Shown one piece after another: positions 1 to 8,404 of a DNA stretch of 64,000 nt. The stretch is from an uncultured Candidatus Melainabacteria bacterium (GTDB lineage: Bacteria; Cyanobacteriota; Vampirovibrionia; Gastranaerophilales; Gastranaerophilaceae), in NCBI GenBank assembly GCA_934754515.1, contig CAKVIG010000008.1:50092-114091 (forward strand), written 5' to 3'. A program made the position numbers and the translations under genes. How positions within the stretch are numbered: the first letter of the stretch is position 1; each line of letters starts with the position of its first letter. Below the pieces are notes generated by a model. The model was not told the DNA's origin, did not search any database, and saw nothing but the letters and a program-made list of their open reading frames with translations.

Positions 1-371
1 AAACCTTTGTATTGACCCAATGTTACTTCTGGTCTTAATTCTAATTTAGCAACGATTTTTAAATCTTCACCAATTTTGAAATCATAAGATTCAACGTATG
101 GTTGAGCAACAACGTCAAAATCATTTTCTTTAATAACTTGTGAGAAAATTCTTGGAAGCGCATTTTCTAAAGCTTCGTGTTTGATTCTTTCTTCACCGAT
201 ATTTTGTTCGACAATATTTCTTGGTGCTTTACCTTTGCGGAAGCCAGGAATATTAACATATTGAGCTAATCTTTTAGCTGCATCGTTGTAGTAGTTTACT
301 GCGTCTTTAGCAGGAATTTCAATATCAACCTTAACTACATTTTCAGGTTGTTTTTCAATAGTTGTGTTCAT
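1..371 (-). CDS. tig: Trigger factor, N-terminal part (runs off the left edge)
   Basis: Trigger factor is the ribosome-bound chaperone and peptidyl-prolyl isomerase that meets nascent chains at the exit tunnel. The 123 visible residues are the ribosome-binding domain; the signature loop GFRKGKAP lies at residues 43-50. The isomerase and C-terminal chaperone domains lie outside the window. The ATG at 369-371 has the ribosome binding site AGAGG (381-385, minus strand) 9 nt upstream, and that site is one arm of an 11-bp inverted repeat (see 375-431). The gene is divergent from murC. Identity is secure from the signature; the remainder of the gene cannot be judged. Confidence 0.93.
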   Translation of the reverse strand, partial: MNTTIEKQPENVVKVDIEIPAKDAVNYYNDAAKRLAQYVNIPGFRKGKAPRNIVEQNIGEERIKHEALENALPRIFSQVIKENDFDVVAQPYVESYDFKIGEDLKIVAKLELRPEVTLGQYKG

Positions 372-374
372 TTA

Positions 375-431
375 ATATATCCTCTTTTCTATACCTACCT
401 GATTGTAGAGTACTATAAACAGAGGATATAT
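375..431 (-). promoter_or_regulatory. Inverted repeat covering the tig ribosome binding site
   Basis: The arms ATATATCCTCT (375-385) and AGAGGATATAT (421-431) are perfectly complementary over 11 bp with a 35-nt loop. On the minus strand the proximal arm contains the tig Shine-Dalgarno sequence, so a transcript that includes both arms could hide it. This only works if transcription starts upstream of the distal arm (beyond about 431), which cannot be decided: a TATAGT-like -10 lies between the arms. Confidence 0.4.
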
Positions 432-470
432 GCAAGTTTAGTTCTATTTTGTTAATGAGAGAAAAATTTC

Positions 471-500
471 TTGTAAATAAATCTCTCTTTATAATATAAT
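471..500 (+). promoter_or_regulatory. Likely promoter of the murC cluster
   Basis: TTGTAA (471-476) and TATAAT (495-500) are separated by 18 nt, just upstream of the murC ribosome binding site GGAGAG. No other convincing promoter is seen before murC. Confidence 0.5.
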
Positions 501-521
501 TAATCTAGAATTGGAGAGATT

Positions 522-1859
522 ATGGGAAGATATCATTTTATAGCAATAGGCGGAATAGGAATGAGCGGTTTAGCCAAGTATTTATTAGAAGACGGGCATA
601 CTGTTTCAGGTTCTGATATTGTTGATTCAAAATACGTAGATAAATTAAGAAAATTAGGCGCAGAAGTTTTTATCGGACAAAAGGCTGAAAATGTGCCTAA
701 TGATGCAATAATAATTAAAAGTACGGCAATTCGAGATAACAATCCAGAAGTTGTCAGAGCAAAAGAATTGGGTTTACCAATCTATCACCGCTCTGATTTA
801 CTCGCAGAAATTGCCAAAACTGCGCAAGAAAACGGAAAATGTTTTATTGGTTTTTCTGGAACTCACGGCAAAACTACAACAAGCGGCTTGGCGTCTTTTG
901 TGCTTGAAAAAGGAAAATTAAATCCGTCTTTTGTAGATGGCGGAATTATTCCCGAACTCAATACAAATGCTCAACACAAAAACGGTAAGGAATTTGTTGC
1001 AGAGCTTGATGAAAGTGACGGAACGATTGTTAAATATCATCCTGATATTTTGGTAATCAATAATTTGGAAGAAGATCATTTGGACTTCTACAAAAACGGT
1101 ATGAGTGATTTGGTTAAGACATTTAATCAGGCTATTTCACAGGCTAAAAAAGTTGTTGTAAATAAAGATAACGCAGGCATTCAAGGATTGAGCGGAAACT
1201 TTATCACATTTGGGCTTGATGATGCAGATTATGTTGCTAAAAATATTGAATTCTCAAAAGCAGGTACAACGTTTGAAATCTATCATAATCGCAAGTTTTT
1301 GACTGACATAAAGATTCAACTTGCAGGTATTCACAATGTTTATAACACTCTTGCGGTAGTTTCAGCTTTAAATGAAGCGGGAGTGGATGTAAGTGCGATT
1401 AAAGATTATTTCTTTGAATTTACAGGCATGGGCAGAAGATTTCAAAAAGTTTGTGAAATTGACGGAATTGAAGTATACGACGATTACGCACACCATCCGA
1501 CCGAAATCAAGGCGACATTAGATGCAGCGGCTTCTAAGTTTGGAAAAGAAAACATAGTTGCTGTATTTCAACCACACAGATTTACAAGACTTCAATCTTT
1601 GTGGAATGAATTCAAAAATGCTTTTTCTGAAGCAGGCAGAGTTGTTGTAACGGATGTTTATGCGGCATCAGAAGACACGATTGAAGGTGTAAGCGGTGAA
1701 GCTTTCGCAAAAGATTTGGGCGCAGAATATATCGGCGGTAATATGCAGGAGGTTGCAGAGAAATTGTTGCCAACGCTTGAAAACGGTAATATTGTAATCG
1801 GCTTGGGCGCAGGTACAATTACGGCATTGGGAAAAGAGTTGGAAGGGGCGAAAAAGTAA
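522..1859 (+). CDS. murC: UDP-N-acetylmuramate--L-alanine ligase MurC
   Basis: Cytoplasmic ATP-dependent ligase that adds L-Ala to UDP-MurNAc, the first amino acid of the peptidoglycan stem. At 445 residues it has the family's normal length. It shows the N-terminal nucleotide-sugar binding loop GGIGMSGLA (residues 10-18), the ATP-binding GTHGKTT (113-119) of the Mur ligase central domain, and the C-terminal DDYAHHPTE element. The start ATG has GGAGAG 5 nt upstream. It heads a wall/division run continuing with murB, ddl and ftsQ. The spacer after it (1860-2028) holds two small palindromes rather than coding sequence. Confidence 0.97.
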   Translation: MGRYHFIAIGGIGMSGLAKYLLEDGHTVSGSDIVDSKYVDKLRKLGAEVFIGQKAENVPNDAIIIKSTAIRDNNPEVVRAKELGLPIYHRSDLLAEIAKTAQENGKCFIGFSGTHGKTTTSGLASFVLEKGKLNPSFVDGGIIPELNTNAQHKNGKEFVAELDESDGTIVKYHPDILVINNLEEDHLDFYKNGMSDLVKTFNQAISQAKKVVVNKDNAGIQGLSGNFITFGLDDADYVAKNIEFSKAGTTFEIYHNRKFLTDIKIQLAGIHNVYNTLAVVSALNEAGVDVSAIKDYFFEFTGMGRRFQKVCEIDGIEVYDDYAHHPTEIKATLDAAASKFGKENIVAVFQPHRFTRLQSLWNEFKNAFSEAGRVVVTDVYAASEDTIEGVSGEAFAKDLGAEYIGGNMQEVAEKLLPTLENGNIVIGLGAGTITALGKELEGAKK

Positions 1860-1869
1860 AAGTCAGTTA

Positions 1870-1895
1870 TTGTTGGGCTGAAAGCCCAACCTACT
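1870..1895. repeat. 26-bp palindromic repeat, copy 1
   Basis: The core GTTGGGCTGAAAGCCCAAC is a hairpin. The same 26 bp occur in inverted orientation at 37367-37392, so this is a dispersed element and not only a local terminator. Confidence 0.7.
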
Positions 1896-1926
1896 CGCAA
1901 TGACACAATATAAAACGCGTCTTGAT

Positions 1927-1971
1927 CATTCCCTCTCCTCGGGGGAGGGCTAGGGTGGGGGCTAATCCCCC
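1927..1971. repeat. GC-rich palindromic repeat (CCCTCTCC/GGGAGGG family)
   Basis: Short copy of the window's main dispersed element: CCCTCTCC followed by GGGGGAGGG, then TAGGGTGGGGG. It lies between murC and murB. Longer copies with an internal GAATTTC palindrome occur at 13477, 14583, 20318, 23541, 25697 and 37278. Confidence 0.75.
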
Positions 1972-2028
1972 AAAAGAAAAACGCAACACACCAAAATTCA
2001 ATATTTAAAACATTAAAAAAGGAAAATA

Positions 2029-2940
2029 ATGCAAATAAAAGAAAACTTCGAAATCAAAAACTTAACAACATTCAAAATTGGTGGCATAGTTGAAAAACTT
2101 TACCTTCCTGAAACATTGGAGGAGTTCACAAACTTGCTGAGAGTACTTGATAGCTACATCGTTCTTGGTAGTTGCTCTGATGTTTTGTTTTCATCAAACG
2201 GCTATAAAGGAAATATTATTTTAACTACCGAGATGAAAAATTTTGAAATAAGAGGAACAAAAGTTTATGCGGATTGCGGTGTTAAAGACCCGCTTTTATC
2301 TCAAAAAGTTGCAGATGTTTCTTTGAGCGGTTTAGAATTTTTGATTGGACTTCCCGGAACAATCGGCGGTGCTGTTTATATGAACGCAGGTGCACACGGA
2401 CAATGTATTGCAGATGTTTTAGTTTCTTGTTGTTTGTTTGATAGAGAAACAAAAGAAGTTGTGTTCAAGCAAAAATCGGAAATGGATTTTTCTTACAGAC
2501 ATTCAATTTTGCATGAAGGACGTTATATCTTGCTATCTGCCGAATTTGAATTAAAAAAACTTCCGCAAGAAGAAATCAAAGAATTGATGGAAAGAAATTT
2601 GACATTTAGAAAAAATATTCAACCATCGCTAAAAAATCCAAATGCCGGAAGCGTTTTTAAAAATCCTGAAAACGATTCAGCAGGAAGACTTTTGGACAAA
2701 GCAGGAGTTAAAAGTTTTGAAACTGATACTGTTAGAGTTTGGGATAAGCACGCGAACTTTATTGTGAATAAAGGCGGTGCGACATCAGAAGATGTTCTCG
2801 GACTTATGGTAAAAATGTATCAGGCTGTTAAAGATATTTATACAATAGAATTAAAGCCGGAAATTATTTTTATCGGTGATAAAACGGAAAAAGAGGAAGA
2901 ATTATGCAATATACTATACAAAACAAAGATGCAAAAATAG
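2029..2940 (+). CDS. murB: UDP-N-acetylenolpyruvoylglucosamine reductase MurB
   Basis: FAD enzyme that reduces the enolpyruvyl group with NADPH to make UDP-MurNAc, the substrate of MurC. Visible signatures are the FAD-binding segment GLPGTIGGAVYMNAGAHG (about residues 108-125), the SYRHS element with the catalytic-region arginine, GSVFKNP containing the family's catalytic serine, and PEIIFIG near the end with the conserved Glu. Length 303 residues is typical. AAAAAGGAAA precedes the ATG. Its 3' end overlaps ddl by 37 nt, so the two are probably translationally coupled. Confidence 0.96.
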   Translation: MQIKENFEIKNLTTFKIGGIVEKLYLPETLEEFTNLLRVLDSYIVLGSCSDVLFSSNGYKGNIILTTEMKNFEIRGTKVYADCGVKDPLLSQKVADVSLSGLEFLIGLPGTIGGAVYMNAGAHGQCIADVLVSCCLFDRETKEVVFKQKSEMDFSYRHSILHEGRYILLSAEFELKKLPQEEIKELMERNLTFRKNIQPSLKNPNAGSVFKNPENDSAGRLLDKAGVKSFETDTVRVWDKHANFIVNKGGATSEDVLGLMVKMYQAVKDIYTIELKPEIIFIGDKTEKEEELCNILYKTKMQK

Positions 2941-3845
2941 CAGTTCTATGCGGCGGTATGTCATCAGAACGTGAAGTTTCATTACGTTCAGGTAAAAATT
3001 GCTTGGGTGCGTTGCACAGATTGGGTTATAAAAACGCAGAAATAGTAGATGTTTCACCAAACGTTATGAATGATTTAAAAGGATTTGAATACGCTTACAA
3101 CACTCTCCACGGCAAATATGGTGAAGACGGCTGTATTCAAGGTGTTTTAGAAATAATGAAAATACCTTATACAGGTTGCGGCGTTATGGCAAGTGCAATT
3201 TGTATGAATAAAGAATACACAAAGAAAGTACTTTCTACAAACAAAAATATTCCTCTTATCAAATCCGCTTTTGTAAGAAAAGGCGAAGATTTAATGAAAG
3301 CGGTTGAAGGACTTCAATATCCATTGATTACAAAACCTGTTTCTGAAGGTTCAAGCTTTGGTATGACTAAAGTTAATAAGCCGGAAGAATTACAAGCAGC
3401 TTATGAAGAAGCTATAAAATATAACGATGATGTTTTGATTGAAGAATTTATTGACGGATTCTTTGTAACAGTCGGAGTTTTGGAAAAAGACGGTAAAGCA
3501 TTTGCAACAGAGATTCTTGAAATTAGAACGAAAACTGAATGGTATGATTTTGATGCAAAATATACAAAAGGATTGTCAGAATTTATCGTTCCTGCAACAG
3601 GCTTATCTAAAGAAGCAACTGAATTGACAAAGAAAATTGCGGTTGAAGCACACGAAACGGCTGGCTGCTCAGGTGTTTCAAGAGTCGATTTTATGGTAAA
3701 AGACGACAAACCTTATTTCTTGGAAATCAATACAAATCCGGGCATGACAGATACGAGCGATTTGCCTGCTCAAGCTATGGTTTGCGGAATAGATTATGAT
3801 AATCTTGTTTTAATGATACTTAATAGCGTAGGATTGAACAAATAA
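2904..3845 (+). CDS. ddl: D-alanine--D-alanine ligase
   Basis: ATP-grasp enzyme making the D-Ala-D-Ala dipeptide of the peptidoglycan stem. The 313 residues contain the N-terminal GGMSSEREVSLRSG signature, the ATP-grasp segment KPVSEGSSFG and the C-terminal metal/substrate loop EINTNPGMT. The start lies inside murB (37-nt overlap) with GAGGAAGA upstream; the stop TAA overlaps the ftsQ ATG by one base. The layout murB-ddl-ftsQ is a classic wall/division arrangement. Confidence 0.96.
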   Translation: MQYTIQNKDAKIAVLCGGMSSEREVSLRSGKNCLGALHRLGYKNAEIVDVSPNVMNDLKGFEYAYNTLHGKYGEDGCIQGVLEIMKIPYTGCGVMASAICMNKEYTKKVLSTNKNIPLIKSAFVRKGEDLMKAVEGLQYPLITKPVSEGSSFGMTKVNKPEELQAAYEEAIKYNDDVLIEEFIDGFFVTVGVLEKDGKAFATEILEIRTKTEWYDFDAKYTKGLSEFIVPATGLSKEATELTKKIAVEAHETAGCSGVSRVDFMVKDDKPYFLEINTNPGMTDTSDLPAQAMVCGIDYDNLVLMILNSVGLNK

Positions 3846-4699
3846 TGTCAAACGAAGGGCAACAACATCCCAGATACCATCAAAACAGACGTTTACAACA
3901 AGCAAAAATGCAGCGTCAAGTTAGGAAGTCGCAAAGACGACTTAACCAGTTGCGCGCACTTTGGAAAATGTTTATCACAATAGGCTTGATTTGTATTGGT
4001 GTTTTTGTTCTAAAAATGCCTCAGTGGAGATTGCACTCAAACGCTTTCGACAGCTTAAACAGCCCTGCTTTGGAAATTGTTAACAACAGGATTGTTCCTT
4101 CGCAAAAAATTCTTTCTGCGCTAAGACGCAATCAAGTTCCTTTGCAGCCGATTTTTATCGTTAAAACCGATAATCTTAAAAAAAGCATTATGCAGCTTGA
4201 TCCGATTCAGGATGTTTATATCAGACGTTTTTGGTTCCCTGCAAGAATGCAAATTATTATAATTGAAAGAACTCCGGTAATCACTATTGCGCCTGACGAA
4301 AAAGTTGCGCCTATTGCCTTCTTTTCTTCTGACGGTAAATTAATCGGACGCGATTATATGCCACTAAGCAGTGATTTCAAGGTTGTAAGGGTTATTACTT
4401 ATGGAAGCGGTGACGATTACAGAAATTGGGATAAAGCAAAGATTAATAACTTCAAAAAACTTGCAATGACTGTGGAAATGGATTCTGGTGAAACTGTTGA
4501 GTACATAGATTACAGAAATCCGCAAGATGTTTATGTAAAAATTCCTACTGCAAAAATAAGACTTGGAAGCTTTAACGCAGGTACTTATGACAAAATCCAC
4601 AGATTGCCTTCTTTGCTTCCGCAGGTAAAAATGCTTAACAAGAAAGTTAAATATATCGACTTGCGTTGGGATTCTAACTATATAAAATTGGATGAATAA
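3845..4699 (+). CDS. ftsQ: FtsQ/DivIB-like division protein with POTRA domain
   Basis: Bitopic membrane protein of the divisome. A basic, Gln/Arg-rich cytoplasmic tail (residues 1-38) is followed by one membrane segment (about 41-57) and an extracytoplasmic part. The POTRA-like stretch around residues 115-140 carries the typical RRFWFPARMQIIIIERTPV pattern (positively charged strand, then the ER-P motif). It starts on the last base of ddl and is followed 2 nt later by hemW. Sequence divergence is high, as usual for the family, so the call rests on topology, the ER-P motif and position. Confidence 0.85.
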   Translation: MSNEGQQHPRYHQNRRLQQAKMQRQVRKSQRRLNQLRALWKMFITIGLICIGVFVLKMPQWRLHSNAFDSLNSPALEIVNNRIVPSQKILSALRRNQVPLQPIFIVKTDNLKKSIMQLDPIQDVYIRRFWFPARMQIIIIERTPVITIAPDEKVAPIAFFSSDGKLIGRDYMPLSSDFKVVRVITYGSGDDYRNWDKAKINNFKKLAMTVEMDSGETVEYIDYRNPQDVYVKIPTAKIRLGSFNAGTYDKIHRLPSLLPQVKMLNKKVKYIDLRWDSNYIKLDE

Positions 4700-4701
4700 T
4701 T

Positions 4702-5781
4702 ATGGCAGGCAGTGCTTATATTCATATTCCATTTTGTAAATCAAAATGCAAATACTGTTCGTTTGTGTCATTTAATCGACCTGAATTAATTACGGGCTAT
4801 ATTTTTGCTTTGTTGAAAGATATTTCTGATAATTATAAAGGAGAAGAACTAAAGACGCTTTATTTTGGCGGTGGAACGCCTTCTCTTATTCCAATTGAAC
4901 TGTTAAAGAAAGTTATAAACAAATTTAAACTTGCAGAAAATGCAGAAGTAACACTTGAACTCAATCCTGACGATGCGACGCAAGAATATTTAGACGGTTT
5001 AAAACAAATTGGTATAAACCGTTTGAGTATCGGCTCGCAAACCTTTGATGATGAAATTCTGAAACTAATTGGCAGACGTCATAATTCAGCGCAAATAGTT
5101 GAAACTGTCAGTATGGCGAAAAACGCAGGATTTGAAAATATTAGCGTTGATTTGATTTATGGCTTGCCGACTCAAACCTTGGAGAAACTTAGCTCTGATT
5201 TGGATAAATTTTTAAAACTAGGTATTCAACATATTTCAACTTACGGATTAAAAATAGAAACAAATTCTTTTTGGGGTAAAAATCCTCCGAGTGTTCCTGA
5301 TGATGATATTCAAGCGGATATGTACGAATTGATTAATCAGAAATTGGAACAAAACGGATTTTTCAGATATGAAGTCAGCAATTTTGCTCAAAAGGGTTTT
5401 GAATCCCGCCATAATTTGAATTATTGGGATAATAACGAATATTACGGTTTTGGAGTAGCTGCGCACGGTTATTTGGACGGTGCAAGATATTCAAATTTCA
5501 CAACATTGGAAGAATATATGCAGAAACCTTCAACGCACGAGGTTGGGCATATTTTATCGGAAGAAGAAAAACTTGAAGAAGAAATCTTTTTAGGTTTTAG
5601 AAAGACAGAAGGAATTGATTGCGAACGCATAAAAGAACGTTTTAATATAGATTTTGAAACAAAATATGCGGACATTTTGAGGCAATATTCTGATTTTATT
5701 GAGCGAACGGAAAAAGGTTTTGCTCTTAATTTAAAAGGCGTTCTAGTGAGTAATATTATTTTAGCTGAGTTTTTACAATAA
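4702..5781 (+). CDS. hemW: HemW-like radical SAM protein
   Basis: Radical SAM enzyme of the HemW (coproporphyrinogen oxidase-like) family, implicated in heme handling. The 4Fe-4S motif is CKSKCKYC (Cys12, Cys16, Cys19), followed by FGGGTPS and the ISVDLIYGLP stretch typical of the family. HemW proteins lack the extra cysteine of true oxygen-independent coproporphyrinogen oxidase, and the single CxxxCxxC with F after it fits HemW. Length 359 is normal. It follows ftsQ by 2 nt and is the last gene before a new promoter at 5784. Confidence 0.88.
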   Translation: MAGSAYIHIPFCKSKCKYCSFVSFNRPELITGYIFALLKDISDNYKGEELKTLYFGGGTPSLIPIELLKKVINKFKLAENAEVTLELNPDDATQEYLDGLKQIGINRLSIGSQTFDDEILKLIGRRHNSAQIVETVSMAKNAGFENISVDLIYGLPTQTLEKLSSDLDKFLKLGIQHISTYGLKIETNSFWGKNPPSVPDDDIQADMYELINQKLEQNGFFRYEVSNFAQKGFESRHNLNYWDNNEYYGFGVAAHGYLDGARYSNFTTLEEYMQKPSTHEVGHILSEEEKLEEEIFLGFRKTEGIDCERIKERFNIDFETKYADILRQYSDFIERTEKGFALNLKGVLVSNIILAEFLQ

Positions 5782-5783
5782 TT

Positions 5784-5812
5784 TTGACATTTGAGTTCGC
5801 TTATCATACGAT
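5784..5812 (+). promoter_or_regulatory. Promoter upstream of the cobalamin riboswitch
   Basis: TTGACA (5784-5789), a 17-nt spacer and TACGAT (5807-5812). The same TTGACA-N17-TACGAT arrangement occurs in front of rpsJ at 12106-12134. The predicted start lies about 10 nt before the riboswitch. Confidence 0.7.
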
Positions 5813-5822
5813 TAAATAAAAT

Positions 5823-5935
5823 TGAATATTACGAGGAAAATGTGGTGAAAATCCGCTGCTGTGACGCAACCGTTAAAGTCGGAATACTACGTATTTAGAA
5901 CTCATAATCTCTCACTTATTGCGGTAGAGGGTTAT
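5823..5935 (+). ncRNA. Cobalamin (B12) riboswitch
   Basis: The conserved core is readable: GGTGAAAATCC, then GCTGTGACGCAACCGT, then the B12-box-like AAGTCGGAATAC. These match the order and spacing of the cobalamin riboswitch core (consensus GGTGAAAATCC, then a GC.GT...GCAAC.GT segment, then AGTC.GGA.ACC). A following imperfect hairpin (AATCTCTC with GAGGGTT, about 5906-5935) could be the expression platform or the kissing-loop arm. Box limits are approximate. No long T-run follows, so translational control of the next gene is more likely than termination. Known members of this family respond to B12 compounds. Confidence 0.85.
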
Positions 5936-6029
5936 AGTTTACAAAATATATGCAAGCTACGATCCATGGCATTGCAAAAAGTTATTGTGTAAAAGATGTT
6001 TTCCTCATATTCAAAAGAGGAATTTTTTA

Positions 6030-6710
6030 TTGTCAAACGCAGTTCAAAGTATAAATAAAGCAAGCTCAGGACTTTGTCCGCACGGAATGTCGCCATCTGC
6101 GTGTCCGATTTGTTCCGGCATGGGTGGCGGTGGTAGTATGCGTGTTGGTGAACGTCCGCAAAAAGCAGGCGAAATGAGTTATCACCAGTGCGCAATGATT
6201 GGTGCGATGATGAAAGCTCGCCAAGCGCGTATTGAAGCTCACGAAAATAATCTAAAACAACACGTGGAAGCTGTTTTAGTATTTCAGCAAAATTTGGAGA
6301 AAATGACGCAGAAAATGTTAACATTTGCAAACCAAATTTCAAATAACTTTATTTTAAAACCTGTTGCGTTTACAATAAATAATATCGTCGTTCCAATCAC
6401 AAATTTTGTTAAAAATATCCCAAATATTATTTCAAACTTTGCCGATAAAATGGCACAATTCAAACAAAAAATCGTAGATATTCAGGATAAATTGAACGCA
6501 ATTTTTGGCGAAGCAAAAGCTTTTGTAGAAAAAAAGGTTTCAGAATTTGTAAGTGTTGTGAAATCAAAATTTGAAGGCCTTTTTAAAATTTTCAAAAAAG
6601 AAGATGCAAAAGATGAAGATACAAAAATTGATGAAGATAAAAAGATTTTTAATTTAAAAACTTTAATTCACAAATTAAGAAAAAAGAAAAAAGATGATAC
6701 CGAAAATTGA
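6030..6710 (+). CDS. Unknown protein with CPHG...CPIC knuckle, B12-riboswitch controlled
   Basis: Function not recognised. A TTG start at 6030 is chosen because AGAGGA (6016-6021) lies 8 nt before it; an in-frame ATG at 5985 has no such site and falls right after the riboswitch. The resulting 226 residues begin with a short Ser/Asn stretch, then LCPHGMSPSACPICSGMGGG (about residues 14-33), whose Cys/His spacing suggests a small metal-binding knuckle. The rest is predicted amphipathic helix (about 60-190) with a Lys/Asp/Glu-rich tail. No signal peptide or clear membrane segment. It overlaps the next gene by 17 nt. The riboswitch suggests a role linked to cobalamin, but nothing in the protein proves it. 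Confidence 0.75.
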   Translation: MSNAVQSINKASSGLCPHGMSPSACPICSGMGGGGSMRVGERPQKAGEMSYHQCAMIGAMMKARQARIEAHENNLKQHVEAVLVFQQNLEKMTQKMLTFANQISNNFILKPVAFTINNIVVPITNFVKNIPNIISNFADKMAQFKQKIVDIQDKLNAIFGEAKAFVEKKVSEFVSVVKSKFEGLFKIFKKEDAKDEDTKIDEDKKIFNLKTLIHKLRKKKKDDTEN

Positions 6711-8193
6711 TCAAGATATAGAATCAACAAGACATCAAAGAAATATGACTAAGACTCAAAAACGCAATGACTCAAATGTAAAAGAAGGCGTCATTGTTAA
6801 TTCGTTTGTCAAAGACCCTTTACTTTCTCTTGATGAAACTTGTGATACATTGATTATTTCTAATACAAATATTGATTTGCCTCAAAAAGTTTATGAAAAA
6901 GAAACCAAACAAAGAGATCCGCTAATTCCTTTGTGTATTGCAACTGTTGGGGTAATGGCTCTATTAGGCGGTTTTACCGCGATGATGAAAAAGTTTTCTA
7001 AAGGTAAATTGGAAAGTACAAAGGAATATTTACTGCCTGGGATGACTCGCAACCACTGTATTAACGATGAAATTCATCAAAGTATTTTTAGTATGATTCA
7101 ATCGCCAAGCAGAAAAACAATTTTGGCTTCATTAGGCGTTATTACACTTGGTTCAATGGCGTTTATGGGTAAAATCTTTATAGACGGATTCAAAGATGTT
7201 TGGATAAAAAAACAGGAAGCCGATATTCAAAAAAATCTTCAAGAAAATTTAATTGAAGTTGAAACGCAGTCTTTTTCAGGAAAAATCCAAATTATAAGAA
7301 GTATGTTATCATCTAAGGCTAAAATATTTTCTCAAGAATTAGCATTCAAAGCTAAAGATGATAAGGCTTCAAGAAAAAATGATGAAGCAATCTCCTCTCG
7401 AAATAAAGACAAAAAAATGTGGTTAATCGGCGGTGCAACACTTTTATCAATCTTGGGCTTAGGTTATTTTGCAACAAGAAACATTAGAAAAAGTGATGAA
7501 TTTATTCGCAAAGGAATTAAAAATACAAAAACAGGTATTGATAATTTAATTAACGATTTCAATAGCGGAAAGCCGATTGACAATATTCAAGCGCATAATG
7601 GAATGATGCTTTCCGGAAAAGATGCCTATAAAGCATTAATCGAAAATATGCTTGAAACGATTTATGCAAAACCGGAAGAAGTTGAACGAGTTGTAAATAA
7701 ATTGAATTTGCCCCAGGCTGAGAAAGAGGAATTTATTCGCCAACTAAAAGATGATATGAATCAGGCAACCGAACAGGTTAATCCGATGATGGGCGGTTCT
7801 GGACGTAATAAAATTACGTATTTTTCACACGTAAATGACTATTTGTCATTCTTTTATGATTGGTTGATGAATCCTAAAAATCCGCAATTCAAGAATCTTT
7901 TCTTTGGAATTGCAGGAGTTTCAGCACTCGCTTATGGTGGAAAGACAGCAGCAGAAGCTGTTAAAGATGTTCAAGTAAAAAAATATAATGCCGAAACTGA
8001 ATTAGAACTTCAAAAACGCTTGGTATCGACAGAACTTAGAAATTTTAAGGCTAAAAAAGAATCCGCAATAGAACCTTTATGCGATGAATTCTATTTACAA
8101 AAAGACGCAGGTAAATCCAAAGAAGAATTGAAAATTATTGCAGATAATATTTTGTTTGAAATTAAAAATGGTCCTCCATTTGTTTATTCATAA
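6694..8193 (+). CDS. Unknown multi-span membrane protein, second gene after the B12 riboswitch
   Basis: Function not recognised; 499 residues. Four hydrophobic segments are visible at about 77-97, 142-164, 242-261 and 400-416, separated by charged helical stretches. Two regions resemble each other: after the second and fourth segments both read KDV..KK..A.....LQ..L...E...F..K (about 168-200 and 422-455), which suggests an internal duplication. The start at 6694 overlaps the upstream gene by 17 nt; an alternative ATG at 6745 is possible, and neither has a strong ribosome binding site. It is co-transcribed with the knuckle protein, so the pair may act together, conceivably in B12 uptake or in a B12-responsive envelope process. 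Confidence 0.75.
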   Translation: MIPKIDQDIESTRHQRNMTKTQKRNDSNVKEGVIVNSFVKDPLLSLDETCDTLIISNTNIDLPQKVYEKETKQRDPLIPLCIATVGVMALLGGFTAMMKKFSKGKLESTKEYLLPGMTRNHCINDEIHQSIFSMIQSPSRKTILASLGVITLGSMAFMGKIFIDGFKDVWIKKQEADIQKNLQENLIEVETQSFSGKIQIIRSMLSSKAKIFSQELAFKAKDDKASRKNDEAISSRNKDKKMWLIGGATLLSILGLGYFATRNIRKSDEFIRKGIKNTKTGIDNLINDFNSGKPIDNIQAHNGMMLSGKDAYKALIENMLETIYAKPEEVERVVNKLNLPQAEKEEFIRQLKDDMNQATEQVNPMMGGSGRNKITYFSHVNDYLSFFYDWLMNPKNPQFKNLFFGIAGVSALAYGGKTAAEAVKDVQVKKYNAETELELQKRLVSTELRNFKAKKESAIEPLCDEFYLQKDAGKSKEELKIIADNILFEIKNGPPFVYS

Positions 8194-8208
8194 TGCTTTT
8201 TAGCAAAC

Positions 8209-8235
8209 AAAAAGCCGCAATCGATTGCGGCATTA
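8209..8235 (-). terminator. Hairpin with T-tract on the minus strand
   Basis: GCCGCAATCGATTGCGGC (8214-8231) is a perfect 9-bp-arm palindrome. A T-run follows it only on the minus strand (TTTTTG), so it would stop minus-strand transcripts; it may also cap the 3' end of the plus-strand gene at 8193. Confidence 0.55.
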
Positions 8236-8404
8236 ACTCACGTTAGATAAAGGAGTGGAGGAGAAAATAAAGAAAAGAGATTATACTTTATTAATTCCAC
8301 AATATATATTTTTGATAACGCTTAGTATATAATATTTTTACAAATCTTTACAAAACTCAAACGAGTGAGTCTAAAATACAAACGACAATTGCAATACAAA
8401 CAAT

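Noticed and set aside
5985..6029. ATG at 5985 as start of the B12-controlled gene
   Set aside because: No ribosome binding site; the TTG at 6030 has AGAGGA well placed. It cannot be fully excluded.
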